Assembly: GCF_000143415.4 (NCBI RefSeq)
Contig: NW_003314266.1
Span: 3,666,398-3,730,397, forward strand
From: Selaginella moellendorffii
Lineage: Eukaryota; Streptophyta; Lycopodiopsida; Selaginellales; Selaginellaceae
DNA: 64,000 bases
Direction: 5' to 3'
Shown: positions 54,706 through 64,000 of the stretch, one piece after another
Position numbering within the stretch: position 1 is the first letter of the stretch
Layout: each line of letters opens with the position of its first letter
The notes under the pieces: generated by a model
The model's input: the letters and a program-made list of their open reading frames with translations, nothing else
Database searches by the model: none
Told to the model about the DNA's origin: nothing
Position numbers and translations under genes: made by a program

Positions 54706-55162
54706 AGCGCAGCGCAGCTCGTGAGCAAACCTTGGACGAGCTGGGCCTTTTGCGCACCATTTCTAAACGAAATAAAAATAAACAGGCTCGTTAGCTGGAG
54801 CTGGCCCAAAAAAATCACTATACTATACTTAGAAGCGAACCAGTTTTGAGTGGACTAAAATGACGATGCATTCTTCCAGAATATACAGTTTCATTTCTGT
54901 TGGAGAACGGAAAAAAAAAAGAAGAGAAAGGTAAACAAAAAAAAAACGGAGGATGAGGAGGATCGAGAAATAAGAACCAACAAACATTAAGGAAACAAAG
55001 CTTAAAAAAAAGTATGGAAACTGAAGAACCTTCTTGTCGTAGAGAGTGCCTCACTGAAAGAATTTGACTCCTACTGTTTTTCTTTCTTTCACTGACGAAG
55101 AACTGATGTCCTGTACCGGTTCGGGAAAAGCTGCTCTTGCCTGTTTCGATCGACCATCGCTT
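54706..55162. other. peroxidase upstream region and Alfin-like 3' UTR
   Basis: About 460 bp between two reverse-strand genes. It has A-rich tracts near 54909 and 54942 and no gene. The peroxidase promoter and the 3' UTR of the Alfin-like gene must lie here. Confidence 0.5.
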
Positions 55163-56247
55163 CTACACCCGGGCCCTCTTGCTGCAAGACGGGCATTTGT
55201 ACTGCTTGATGTGTTCCGCTCTGGCCGGTGTAACCTTGACACAGCTCCCATGAAACCACTTTTGGCACGTATCGCATCCTATCCAGAACTCCTTCTTGTC
55301 CGCGTTGTAGGGGCCATTGCAGGTCCCGCAGAAGGTGTCACCGTGCTCCTCCTCGTCTTCGTCGTAAGGAGAGTCTTCGTCCTCCTCGTCGCTCGATGGG
55401 GGCTTCTTCTGCGGACGCAGTGACACCATTAGCAAGCACGCAGAGAACCAAGTTCGCCTTACAGATTTCGCACTAGAAGCCCTTTTGGAGCTGCTGTTGC
55501 CGTTTGTTTTCTCCTGCGCTTGCTTCTTCCCGGTGACCGTATCGTAGATGGTTGGAAGCGAGTTCATCAAGCTAAACAAGCGCTTCCTGTGTGCCACACG
55601 CGAAAAAGAGAGAGAGCAAAAGACAACACACATCAGGGAATGGGAAAGATAAAAGAAAATAGGAGAGTCACCTGTCTGCCCTGTCAAAATGGGCACCATA
55701 GAAAAAAGCCACTGCAATTAACCACGCGTCGCTGTGGACTGCTACTAGCGACAGCCATGCCTTGCGCTCCATCCCATCTCTCGCAAAGTTGATGCCGAGC
55801 GCCGGCTCCGGGAGCTCCGGAGGAACTTCTTCCGCTGGGAAATTCACCTCCCAGCTCTCGTCGGGAAATCCATACAGGCACAGGTTTTCCTTGTCTACAC
55901 ACACAAAAAACACCCACGCACGAACGGCGGCAGTCAGAGTTTAATCACTCTATCCGAGAGAAAAAAAGAGAAAAAAATTCAAGGCCCTGAGAACTAAATG
56001 AGCGCACCTGGATCGCATTCATTGCAGAATTGCTCCACATCTGGGCAGCCCAAAACAAAAGCAAGGCAAGAAAAAAATCTCTCATCAGTACCGGTCGAGC
56101 AAAAAAAGAGTGGGAAAATTCCACGATTGAGTGGAATTGGAGGAGCTCACCTTCTGTCAGCGCTTTCACCATTCCAGCTCTCCGGTTCTTGAAATCGGTG
56201 AAAATCTCCTCCACAGTACGTGGGTTGTATGGAGCAGCATTTTCCAT
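55163..56247 (-). CDS. Alfin-like PHD-finger protein
   Basis: Five exons (56151-56247, 56008-56040, 55672-55894, 55463-55586, 55163-55408) join in frame to 240 aa; one exon is only 33 nt. The N-terminal Alfin domain has [60 protein letters not shown] and [19 protein letters not shown]. An acidic linker precedes a C-terminal PHD finger with the Cys4-His-Cys3 pattern: [26 protein letters not shown] and YKCPSC. Alfin-like proteins read trimethylated H3K4 in the nucleus and recruit repressive complexes. Telo-boxes lie upstream near 56303 and 56496. Confidence 0.97.
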
Positions 56248-56857
56248 GGCGGAATTCGTCCAAGAGCGAGCCCAAGAATCGCGCAGCGCAGCTCCTACAC
56301 CCAAACCCTAGTCACTAAAACCCTGGCAGCCGCGGCCAAGAAGGAGCGCGCATCGCCGCCGAGGAAAAGGCCAATCCGTGGAGAGCGCCGAGAGGGATTT
56401 ACCGTGGGGCGGGAGCTGAGAGAGAGGCGGCGGTGGAGCGGCCGCGGCGCAGCAACACAGATCTCGCGCACCCAACGCCCAACCAGCGACGAACCAAACC
56501 CTAGCGAGACAAAAGAAACCAACAAGATCCCTCTTTGACTGTTAGCATATGCTGATTCTGTTAAGTGCGGAGGCGAATATTCGTCACGGTAGAAAAAAGT
56601 ATGAAGCCGTTGACGTCCCCGAGAAAGAAAAAAGAAAACCATGGAACTGAATGTTCTCAAACTTTTTTTCCTTTTTTTCGATCATAGCGTTATCAGTGTT
56701 GTCGATTACAAACCAAAACAACTTTAGCTTCTCTCATCTATAGGACGGTCACGAAATGTAGCTACAAAGAAAGGAAAAAGGATAGAACAGAACAGAGCTT
56801 GGATCGATGGGGTGGATCGATGATCGCTCGCTGCGAAAAGAAAGAGGAATCGATCGA
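56248..56857. promoter_or_regulatory. Alfin-like upstream region and SDR 3' UTR
   Basis: About 610 bp between two reverse-strand genes. The part next to the Alfin-like ATG is GC- and GA-rich with two AAACCCTA telo-boxes (about 56303 and 56496), consistent with promoter and 5' UTR. The part next to the SDR stop is AT-rich. No separate gene is visible. Confidence 0.55.
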
Positions 56858-57802
56858 TCACGCGCTGGCCCGGGAGACGAGGAGCTCGCTGATGTCCCAG
56901 AGCTTCTTCCCGAGCTGTGGATCCAGCGCCTTCTTGGACGGCTTCGCCTCCTGGCAATCCGCGAGGTAGCGGCCGCTCACATCCGCCATGTCGGGGTGGA
57001 TGGCCGCGTAGATCGTCGTCGCCGCGCCCTGCTCCACGCTCTTCCATTTGCCCGCGTATATGATCTTGACGAAGAGCTTCATCGCCGCCGAGTGGCGCCA
57101 CAGCGGCGTCCCGATCAGCCCCGGGTGGACCGCGTTGGCCGTGATGTTGATCTTCTCCCGCTGGAACATCACTGCCAGGGAGTTCGCATGGAGGATGTTG
57201 GCCAGCTTGGATTGCCCATACGCCTTCTTGGAATCGTAGCTCCCGCGATCGTTGATAGCGTCGAGATCGCGGATCCCTTCCTTGTAACCCACCGTCGTGT
57301 GCGCCACCGACGAGAGATTGACGATCCGGCCCTGGATCCCGGATTTCGCCGCCGTCTCCTTCATCGTGTCGAGCAGGAGATTCGTGAGCAAGAAATGGCC
57401 CAGGTGATTCGTCGCGAACTGCGATTCCACGCCGTCGGCCGTGAGGCTGAAGGGGCAGAACATCACACCCGCGTTGTTGATGAGGAGATTGAGCGGCAGG
57501 CCGGATTTCTTGAAATCCTCGACGAAGCCCCGGACGCTCGCCAGCGACGCCAAATCCAGCTCCATACACTGCACCGACGCCCCCGGCAGCTCCTTCTCCA
57601 TCGCCGCGCGGGCTCTCTCCGCCGCTTCCTTGTTCCTGGCCGCGATCACAACCCTGGCGCCCTGCTTCGCAAGAATGCGCACCACTTCCGCGCCAATGCC
57701 GCTCGCCCCTCCCGTGACGATTGCCGTGAGATTCTTGGCGTCAATCCCCTGCGCCACTTCCTCAGCGGTGGAGTGCGCGCCATAGCCTGATCGCTTCCCC
57801 AT
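56858..57802 (-). CDS. Tic32-like short-chain dehydrogenase/reductase
   Basis: Intronless, 314 aa. A classical SDR: cofactor motif TGGASGIG near residue 31, NNAGVM near residue 110, LSSVAH, and the catalytic AYGQSKLAN (Y-x-x-x-K). The PG motif HPGLIGTPLW follows. The Arg of AARNKE after the second strand suggests NADP(H) preference. The N-terminal SGYGAHSTAEEVAQGID is typical of the Tic32/retinol-dehydrogenase-like plant group. Tic32 is an inner-envelope protein proposed as a calcium- and NADPH-sensitive part of the import machinery. Related proteins with the same start are uncharacterised, so the Tic32 label means family level. It is divergent from the PPR gene, with 184 bp between start codons. 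Confidence 0.92.
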   Translation of the reverse strand: MGKRSGYGAHSTAEEVAQGIDAKNLTAIVTGGASGIGAEVVRILAKQGARVVIAARNKEAAERARAAMEKELPGASVQCMELDLASLASVRGFVEDFKKSGLPLNLLINNAGVMFCPFSLTADGVESQFATNHLGHFLLTNLLLDTMKETAAKSGIQGRIVNLSSVAHTTVGYKEGIRDLDAINDRGSYDSKKAYGQSKLANILHANSLAVMFQREKINITANAVHPGLIGTPLWRHSAAMKLFVKIIYAGKWKSVEQGAATTIYAAIHPDMADVSGRYLADCQEAKPSKKALDPQLGKKLWDISELLVSRASA

Positions 57803-57986
57803 TCTTTCTTTCTCCCTCGTATAAAAGACACTTTCCTATAAACCCTAAACGCGCGCGATCCAATGGCCTAGATCTAAATATATCCAACGGCCGGAACCGA
57901 CTAATCGGATCCAACGGCCGGTAATATCGATCGCACGGCCCCAGCACGTCTTGCGTGGAAGACCTTTAACCGCGTTGGCATTTAAA
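57803..57986. promoter_or_regulatory. bidirectional promoter between SDR and PPR genes
   Basis: 184 bp separate the two ATGs. It contains AAACCCTAAAC (telo-box, about 57841) and two copies of ATCCAACGGCCGG about 22 bp apart (near 57886 and 57908). An inverted CGGCCG also lies nearby. This is a compact shared regulatory region. Confidence 0.65.
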
Positions 57987-59639
57987 ATGCTCCAGGCGCT
58001 CGCCAAGAGCCCTAGATTCGATTCTTCCTCGTCGCGGCTGCGCGATCTCCTCAATCTCATCGACGCGGGATCCATCCGCCCCGACGCGGCGGATTTCCGT
58101 CGCCTCATCGCGGATTGTACAGATCTTCGCCTCCTCCACGAAGCAAGATGCATCCACAGCTTGGTCCACCGCCACGGCCTCGCCGGCGATCGATTGATCG
58201 GCAACTACCTCGTCAAGATGTTCGTGCGCTGCGGCGACATCGACAGGGCGCGCGAAGTCTTCGATCGGGTAAGCGCCAGGGACGTGATCCTCTGGACGGA
58301 GATGATCGCCGCATATGGCGAGAGGGGATATTTCCAGGAATCGCTGGAGCTTTGGAAGATCATGAGGCTCGAGGGAGCCATGCCGGACCTCATCGCATTC
58401 GTCACAGCGCTCAAATCTTGCTGCTGCCCGGCGAGCCTCGGCACTGGGGCTCTCATCCACTCGATGATTCTCGAGAGCGGCCTGGGATCCAACGTGATCG
58501 TGGAGACCGCGCTGGTGAATATGTACGCTAGATGCGGCAGGATCGAGCAGGCAACCACGATGTTCTTCGGGATTTCTCACAGGGACATTGTCGCGTGGAA
58601 CGCTATCATAGCGGTAAATGCCGAGAGAGGGCATTTTGGCCAGGCCATGCATCTCTTCCATTCGCTGCTGCTCGAGGGGGAGAGATGGCCCAACAAGAGC
58701 ACCTATGTGGCGGTTCTCTCGGCTTGCAGAGATCTCCACGATCTCAAGCTCCTCCACTCGTGCTCGATCCACGGTGGCCTGGAGCTCCACGTAGAGGTCG
58801 CCACGGCACTCGTGCACGCGTATGCCCTGCTCGGGCACCTCTCCATCTCTCGCTCGATCTTCGACCGGTTGCTCTGCCAAGACCGAGACATCGTCCTCTG
58901 GAACGCGATGATCGAAGCCTATGCCCAAGAGGGCGATCGCGAATCCATCGCCCTGTTCCGGCAAATGCAGCTCCTCGGCTGCCAGCCAGACCGAGCGACG
59001 TTCCTGAGCTTGCTCTCGGCGTGCTCGGCTATGGTGGACCTGGAAGAAGGAAAGAGACTACACTCGCGGATCGGGAGCTGCCTCGAGGACTTCCAGATCC
59101 AAAACGCGCTGCTTGCGATGTACGCCAGGTGTGGGAGGCTCGAGCTCGCGCAGCTCCTCTTCGATGGTATGCCCGAGAGGTCGGTCTTCTCTTGGAACTC
59201 CATGGTGGCCGCGTATGCTCAGCACGGGCATCTTGACCAAGTCTTCCAGAGCCTCAAGAGGATGCAAAACGAAGGCGTCAAGCCCGACAGCGTGACGTTC
59301 GTGAGCGTCCTCAGTGCTTGCAGTGGAGCCGGACTGCTGGCAGAGGGCCGGAGCCACTTCGAGTTTGTGAAGCGTCACATTCGCGAGTGGCCGAGCACCG
59401 AGCACTACGGCTGCATGATCGATCTCCTTGGTCGCCTGGGAAGATTGGAGGAGGCCGAAAGACTAGTTTTGGAGGTCCCGGACGAAGCAGCGGACGCGGT
59501 GCTGTGGAGAACACTGCTCGCTGCTTGCCGGACTTACGGAGATTTGGAGCGAGGGAGACGAGCGGCCGAGAGAGTGGTGGATTTAGATCCGGACGACTCT
59601 GCTGCTTACGTCGTGCTCTACAACACAGTTGCCACTTAG
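57987..59639 (+). CDS. PLS-class PPR protein, E-motif end, no DYW domain
   Basis: Intronless, 550 aa from the ATG at 57987. It is built from tandem 31-36-residue repeats, about a dozen. Typical P, L and S wording includes GNYLVKMFVRCGDIDRAREV, RDVILWTEMIAAYGERG, ALVNMYARCGRIEQA, NALLAMYARCGRLELA, RSVFSWNSMVAAYAQHG and VTFVSVLSACSGAGLLAEG. The end has EHYGCMIDLLGRLGRLEEAE, then the start of the E motif (LWRTLLAACRTYGDLERGRR, AAYVVLYN), and stops there. No E+ or DYW deaminase block follows. Such proteins bind organelle RNA and, when they lack DYW, may recruit a deaminase in trans. The stop soon after the E motif may be natural or a truncation. The N terminus is weakly transit-like. Confidence 0.93.
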   Translation: MLQALAKSPRFDSSSSRLRDLLNLIDAGSIRPDAADFRRLIADCTDLRLLHEARCIHSLVHRHGLAGDRLIGNYLVKMFVRCGDIDRAREVFDRVSARDVILWTEMIAAYGERGYFQESLELWKIMRLEGAMPDLIAFVTALKSCCCPASLGTGALIHSMILESGLGSNVIVETALVNMYARCGRIEQATTMFFGISHRDIVAWNAIIAVNAERGHFGQAMHLFHSLLLEGERWPNKSTYVAVLSACRDLHDLKLLHSCSIHGGLELHVEVATALVHAYALLGHLSISRSIFDRLLCQDRDIVLWNAMIEAYAQEGDRESIALFRQMQLLGCQPDRATFLSLLSACSAMVDLEEGKRLHSRIGSCLEDFQIQNALLAMYARCGRLELAQLLFDGMPERSVFSWNSMVAAYAQHGHLDQVFQSLKRMQNEGVKPDSVTFVSVLSACSGAGLLAEGRSHFEFVKRHIREWPSTEHYGCMIDLLGRLGRLEEAERLVLEVPDEAADAVLWRTLLAACRTYGDLERGRRAAERVVDLDPDDSAAYVVLYNTVAT

Positions 59640-59851
59640 AACAAAGCACGGAGAAGAAAAGACCGATGCAAGAGACCTCAGGAAATTGGATGATAAGTTA
59701 CGTGAATAGTTTCCTGGCTGCCAGAGCAACGAGGCCTTTGAAACACTACTAAGAAAAACAAACTACGCGCTTCACGGCTGGATTTTCCTGAGAAGATCGA
59801 AAGGTTCTGAGGAGAAAACGAAGGAAAACAAGCGCTACCTCTTTTGTGAGC

Positions 59852-60376
59852 TTAGAAAGATGGCTTCCGGATCGGTCTCGAGGGTGGAAGTAAACCACGG
59901 CGAGCTTGACGCTTGAGGTAGTGACGCCGCGCAGCAATCATCTCCTTGTGCGTTGGTCCCTGTAAAAAACGAAGGAAGTTCATGCCAGAAACTTTGCATC
60001 GATTGCTTTTTACTTTTGGAAGGTCATAGAAATCGTCCGTCGTTGGAGAAGTTCCATCTTCCTGGAAAGAAAAAAAAAAAAAAACAATCAGAGAGCTTGA
60101 ATCACTAAGATCTCAAAAATGTACCTTGTTCTCCCCCTCTGGAGCTCCCTCTTCCTGGGAAAGAAAACGAGCGATCAATCTACAAGCCGAGGAAGCATCG
60201 CATACCTTTGGCGGCGGGAGATGGGGTCCAATCGCGGGGAAGAAAGAGTACCCTCGAGCACAAATCACGAATCCACCATCGCTAGCGTGCGGCACTGCGT
60301 GCGAAGCGCTGCCACGGGATGCATTGGCGTGCAGTGCTTGCAGAGCCTTGCCCGAGCTCCTTACCGCTCGAAACAT
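59852..60376 (-). CDS. small basic-tailed protein of unknown function
   Basis: Four short exons (60206-60376, 60125-60154, 60014-60061, 59852-59959) join in frame to 118 aa; each intron is GT-AG and phase 0. The N terminus, MFRAVRSSGKALQALHANAS, is Arg/Ser/Ala-rich and could be a mitochondrial or plastid presequence. An acidic middle (EEGAPEGENKEDGTSPTTDD) leads to a strongly basic C terminus (AARRHYLKRQARRGLLPPSR). I do not recognise the family. The clean splicing, telo-box upstream (near 60383) and charge layout argue for a real gene. The neighbouring PPR gene is convergent. Confidence 0.7.
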
Positions 60377-62955
60377 TGCCGCAAACCCTAAACCCCGTTA
60401 CAGTTTAGGGCATTTCATGTTCTTAGAATATTCCTTCTGAAAATATCTCATTTTCTTAAATAAATAAATACAACTTTGGAATGATGGTTTAAAAGGAGGT
60501 CCACCAAACGTTAAGTGATAAACCAGGTGATCTCCATCTAACCTCCCACCAATACCAAATTGCACTTTGTGCAAATTTGCTACCCACATCCCATGTTTCC
60601 TAAGCATTGCAGGCATAACCTTGTTGTTGTCAAACATTGCCATTGCCTGGATGTTTTCTCCAAATAGACAAAACCAAGGGCTTCTACATCAATAGTGTCA
60701 GATATCAAGTTTCCAAGCACCACCTTTCCTAAAACCCAAAAAGCCATCCATAAAAGAGAAAAGAAAAAGAAAAATAAGAAATTTACTAGTTACAAGTGAG
60801 GAGCTATTGTATTGATATGGCCTATTGTATATTTCTTGATGCAAGTCTATGGGAAGATTTGTTTAGGTTTCCAAAGTTGTCATCTTGCACTCTAAATCCC
60901 ACATGTTGACACACTTGAGTAATCTGATGAAGTAAAGCTTATCCTCCAGAAGTATGCAATTGTTAGCATTTTTTGGAGAAGATATAATGATTTATGTATT
61001 TGATTTTTCATCCTTGATAAATCTTTTTTTTTTAACTTAATTTGACTTTGTGTTTGCACTACATTCAGTCTAATCTAAAAAAGAGTTTATGAAAAAATAC
61101 AATAATGAATACTAAGCTAATAGATTAGTCTTGATTGATCTAGTTATAATTATGCTTAAGAAGGATCCACTAGTGCCATGCTAAATAATTGTGGATTAGC
61201 CTATTTGCCACTCATAGCAAACTTAGGGGAAGTTTAATTTTACTCATAGTAACATAATAACAATTCATAATAACCATTGATAGGTTTATATTAATCACAC
61301 CATAACCTTTAAGTTGTTAATATGCTTCATTTACAAGCCCAAGTGGACAAATGATTCATCCCAAATCCATTTTACAAACTCAAGCGAAAGCTTATGCAAT
61401 ATGGTACAAAAATGGTATACATTACTACTAGTGGTACTAACACATAAGTTTGGCTAGACTGTGGCACTCTTTCTTTTACATTTGCCAAAAAAAATTACCA
61501 AGCTCCACACTCAAGTGTATCCAAGCCTCAATGTACTAGTTGTCAACATGAAAGCATCCAAATCAAAAGTAAAGGCTTATAAGAATGTAACATAGCAAAT
61601 TTGAAATTCAGCAAAAGCTATATGTTTGGGTGCTTGGACACTAAGAGCTTGATTGAAATATATAAACACTGTTTAGAAAATATATTATGAGAAAAATGAT
61701 TGTTATAATGAAGCTCAAAATAATACAAGTGGGAATTCCAAAAACATAGTGAAAAATGGAAAAGCTAAAAATACCAACAGACACAAGTCAAAAATCCTAA
61801 AATGTTGTAAAAACTCTTAACACCAGTTGAAAGTCAAGCAACTCCAATAGAAATCCCTGAAAAATTAGCCAAAATTGAAGGAACTCTAATAGCATAGCTC
61901 CACTATGTCAAATGTAAAGAATCTAGAATAGATAGACATCACTATAGGATGGCTAGATAGCATATTTGGGGCTTTCTAAAAAACTTTTGCCTTGCTTTTG
62001 CTTTTAGAATATGGATGAGGAGAAACTTTGGTGTTGGAATTGTAAAATTCTTGCACTATAACTTTATCAAACTTTTGTAATGCACTTTACAATTGTTGAC
62101 AACTGTGATTAATCAATCTGTGTTGCCCATCCCAGACCTCTCCATAGTAGGCTATCTAATGCCCCAAACCATAAGGAATACTGCTCAAGACCTATGTGGA
62201 GATTATGACCTACCCTGTCAGCTACCTCCTTACCATCACAGATCACTTGAACTCTTCATCCATGCTTGGGTGTTTTAAAAACCTATGCAAAATATCTTGC
62301 TTCACATTGAGTGAGAGTTGTTATGTGGCCTTGAGAAAGCTCTCCACAGGTTGTTTGGCTATCCTTCTATCTCCTATCTCAGCCATTACTCTATGAGTTC
62401 CAGCTCTCCACCATTACCCTCATGTAACTGGTACAAGTAGTGTAATAATGATGTCATCTTGATGTTGTGACACACTCCTATTGGATAATTAAATGTATGG
62501 AAAAAAGGGAGAGCTCACAAAGCTTTGTTCTAGAACCATGCATGCTTAAGTTGTAAATGAGCTCATAACATGTGGAAATGGAAAAGATGACCATCATCAC
62601 TTGGAAGTGGAGCACACTTCCAAGTAGAATCTTTGTTGTATGGTTAACATTGGTTGTTTCCAGTTTATTCTAACTAAAAATAAAGGTTTGGGTTTATCTA
62701 ATAGACTTATATTCTATATTTAGAGAAGTGGGGATATATACATACATAAATATATATACATATATAAAATTCATATAAAATTTGTGATGCATGAGATATA
62801 TTAACAAATTGCTGTTTCTAATAAAGTTAGGACAAAATGGAATGTGAGAAGAATACATATGGCACTTCCTAAGCTAAATAAATTTTAAAAAATATAAATA
62901 CCTATACTGCAAGCTATATATTTCTATTTTATATATATATTTTATATTTTAAAAA
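60377..62955. other. long AT-rich intergenic region
   Basis: No gene or complete mobile element was recognised. Base composition shifts to strongly AT-rich after about 60400. Short chance open stretches occur (for example 62093-62278) with no known motif. Short ATATAT tracts lie at 62740-62770 and 62925-62940, upstream of the lectin gene. Confidence 0.5.
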
Positions 62956-63885
62956 ATGAATTACAGTTTTAGTTTTTCTATTTGTCATACCAAGAAAAAT
63001 ATTTTATATTTATACTTTTTATTTTATATTCACAGTTATTGTGTTTGTATTAAAACATTGTATGAAAATCCAGCAGGGGTTATTTCAATTGAGGTTAGAC
63101 AAAACATAATAATACCAACTATTAAAGAGCTTATTAAAGAAGTAGGCAAAAGAAAAGAAATTTTTATGGGATTTTCTTACTCTAAAATTTTACATGAACA
63201 AGATACTAGCTTACTTATTACAATAAGTGCACTTGACATGCAAATGTCAAGAAAAAACTTTTATATATATTGTACTATTATTCCTTTTCTTTTTACTTTA
63301 AATAATGGTAAAGCCATAGAGAAAGAGTTTACTTTAACATTACAAAATTATGTTGAGCAAGACTTAGTAACATATGGATCTGTAGAGTATATAAATGGAA
63401 GATATTCTATATCATATGTATTAGATAAAGATAGTAATGTTTACTTACAAGAGTTTCTAAATACTAATAATTTTATTTTATTTAAAGAAGAAACAGATTG
63501 TATTCTTCATAAAACCTGTATTAAAAGTGGACCAAATTATTCATCATTTTCTCGCCTTAGGGAAGGAGAGTTTCTTCAATCACCAAATTTAGTATTTATT
63601 TTATATATGCGATTTGATTGTAATCTTGTGTTATATTATGGTAAAATTTCTATTTGGGATACTGAAACATCAGGAAAAGGTATTGGATGTTTTCTACGTT
63701 TTCAGAAAGATGGAAATCTTGTTATTTATAATCAGTATCATAACGTTGTATGGTCTTATGATATTTATTGGAAGAATATTTGGGTTACATTTTCATTATG
63801 TGTAGAAAATACAGGTCATGTTACTGTATATAATACAAATAATCAGACATCTATTTGGAGAAGGCCTATAGAAAGAAAAAAATGA
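62956..63885 (+). CDS. AT-rich GNA-type lectin-domain protein
   Basis: Intronless, 309 aa, with extremely AT-rich codons. The N terminus has a hydrophobic stretch (ILYLYFLFYIHSYCVCI), a signal peptide or anchor. Residues 40-190 are an unidentified region that shares INGRYSISYVLD with the 20671 protein (INGRFGMEYVLD there). KSGPN and a lectin part follow. Lectin sub-repeats read RFDCNLVLY (Q to R in QxDxNxVxY), QKDGNLVIY (complete) and a degenerate ENTGHVTVY. Mannose-type sugar binding is plausible for one site. The frame is open and motif-preserving despite low GC, which suggests a working gene, though an intact chance survival cannot be ruled out. The start codon is uncertain because upstream sequence is AT-rich. 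Confidence 0.78.
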   Translation: MNYSFSFSICHTKKNILYLYFLFYIHSYCVCIKTLYENPAGVISIEVRQNIIIPTIKELIKEVGKRKEIFMGFSYSKILHEQDTSLLITISALDMQMSRKNFYIYCTIIPFLFTLNNGKAIEKEFTLTLQNYVEQDLVTYGSVEYINGRYSISYVLDKDSNVYLQEFLNTNNFILFKEETDCILHKTCIKSGPNYSSFSRLREGEFLQSPNLVFILYMRFDCNLVLYYGKISIWDTETSGKGIGCFLRFQKDGNLVIYNQYHNVVWSYDIYWKNIWVTFSLCVENTGHVTVYNTNNQTSIWRRPIERKK

Positions 63886-64000
63886 GTTATACTTATGAAC
63901 AAATAAGAAATTAATTTATATTTAATTTTAAATAAATGTATACGAATTACTGAATAAGTAGATATTTTAGGACATAATTATTTTAAGAAATCTCTCAAGG
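63886..64000. other. AT-rich 3' flank of the lectin gene
   Basis: 115 bp to the window edge with nothing recognisable. Confidence 0.5.

Noticed and set aside
56807..57790. 327-codon open frame on the forward strand
   Set aside because: Antisense shadow of the Tic32-like SDR, Arg-rich with no motif.
57951..57986. Upstream extension of the PPR reading frame
   Set aside because: It begins with TTG, not ATG; the first ATG is at 57987.
57966..58964. 332-codon open frame on the reverse strand
   Set aside because: Antisense shadow of the PPR gene; no domain.
1..64000. tRNA, rRNA or CRISPR features
   Set aside because: No tRNA box A/B pairs, rRNA stretches or regularly spaced repeats were seen by eye; a tRNAscan run would settle tRNAs.

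Overview
The window looks like nuclear DNA of a lycophyte of the Selaginella type. Nuclear genes for chloroplast proteins (PsaG, TAB2, a Tic32-like SDR, a Ycf33/DUF751 protein) have transit-peptide-like starts. Introns are mostly about 50-75 nt. Neighbouring genes are often only 40-130 bp apart. PPR and LISCL-type GRAS genes are frequent. A kintoun-type dynein assembly factor implies swimming sperm. No database search was possible, so the organism is inferred.

Layout. 1-8897 is a dense gene block: PB1-domain protein (cut by the left edge), psaG, TAB2, kintoun/PIH1, DUF751, a DOPA 4,5-dioxygenase-like protein, a Rossmann protein of the At2g34460 type, and a GRAS gene with one nonsense codon. 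8898-22662 is AT-rich and gene-poor. It holds a TA microsatellite, a decayed autonomous Helitron, a two-exon aegerolysin-like gene, a PPR pseudogene and a secreted GNA-type lectin. 22663-24084 is an intact GRAS paralogue of the gene at 7476, in opposite orientation.

24551-51886 is a tandem segmental duplication. The unit reads: ABC1 kinase/beta-lactamase fusion, FCP1/NIF-type phosphatase, GRAS fragment, reverse GRAS pseudogene, reverse PPR pseudogene, forward GRAS gene. There are two long units about 11.4 kb apart and a third, internally deleted unit. Both ABC1K genes read as intact. All phosphatase copies are broken, each differently. The forward GRAS gene is intact in units 2 and 3 and doubly frameshifted in unit 1. 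A 152-bp solo LTR with a perfect 5-bp target duplication lies after unit 2. 52021-60376 returns to dense single-copy genes: GRAS, class III peroxidase, Alfin-like PHD protein, Tic32-like SDR, PLS-type PPR and a small unknown gene. 60377-64000 is AT-rich and carries a second, very AT-rich lectin gene homologous over its length to the one at 20671.

Themes. Several genes serve the plastid (photosystem I and its translation, the envelope). One serves motile-sperm axonemes. The GRAS/ABC1K/phosphatase/PPR array is a region of recent duplication and decay. The aegerolysin and the two lectins with a shared unidentified N-terminal region are the most unusual protein-coding content. Exon ends were placed by reading splice sites and checking reading frames, without transcript data.
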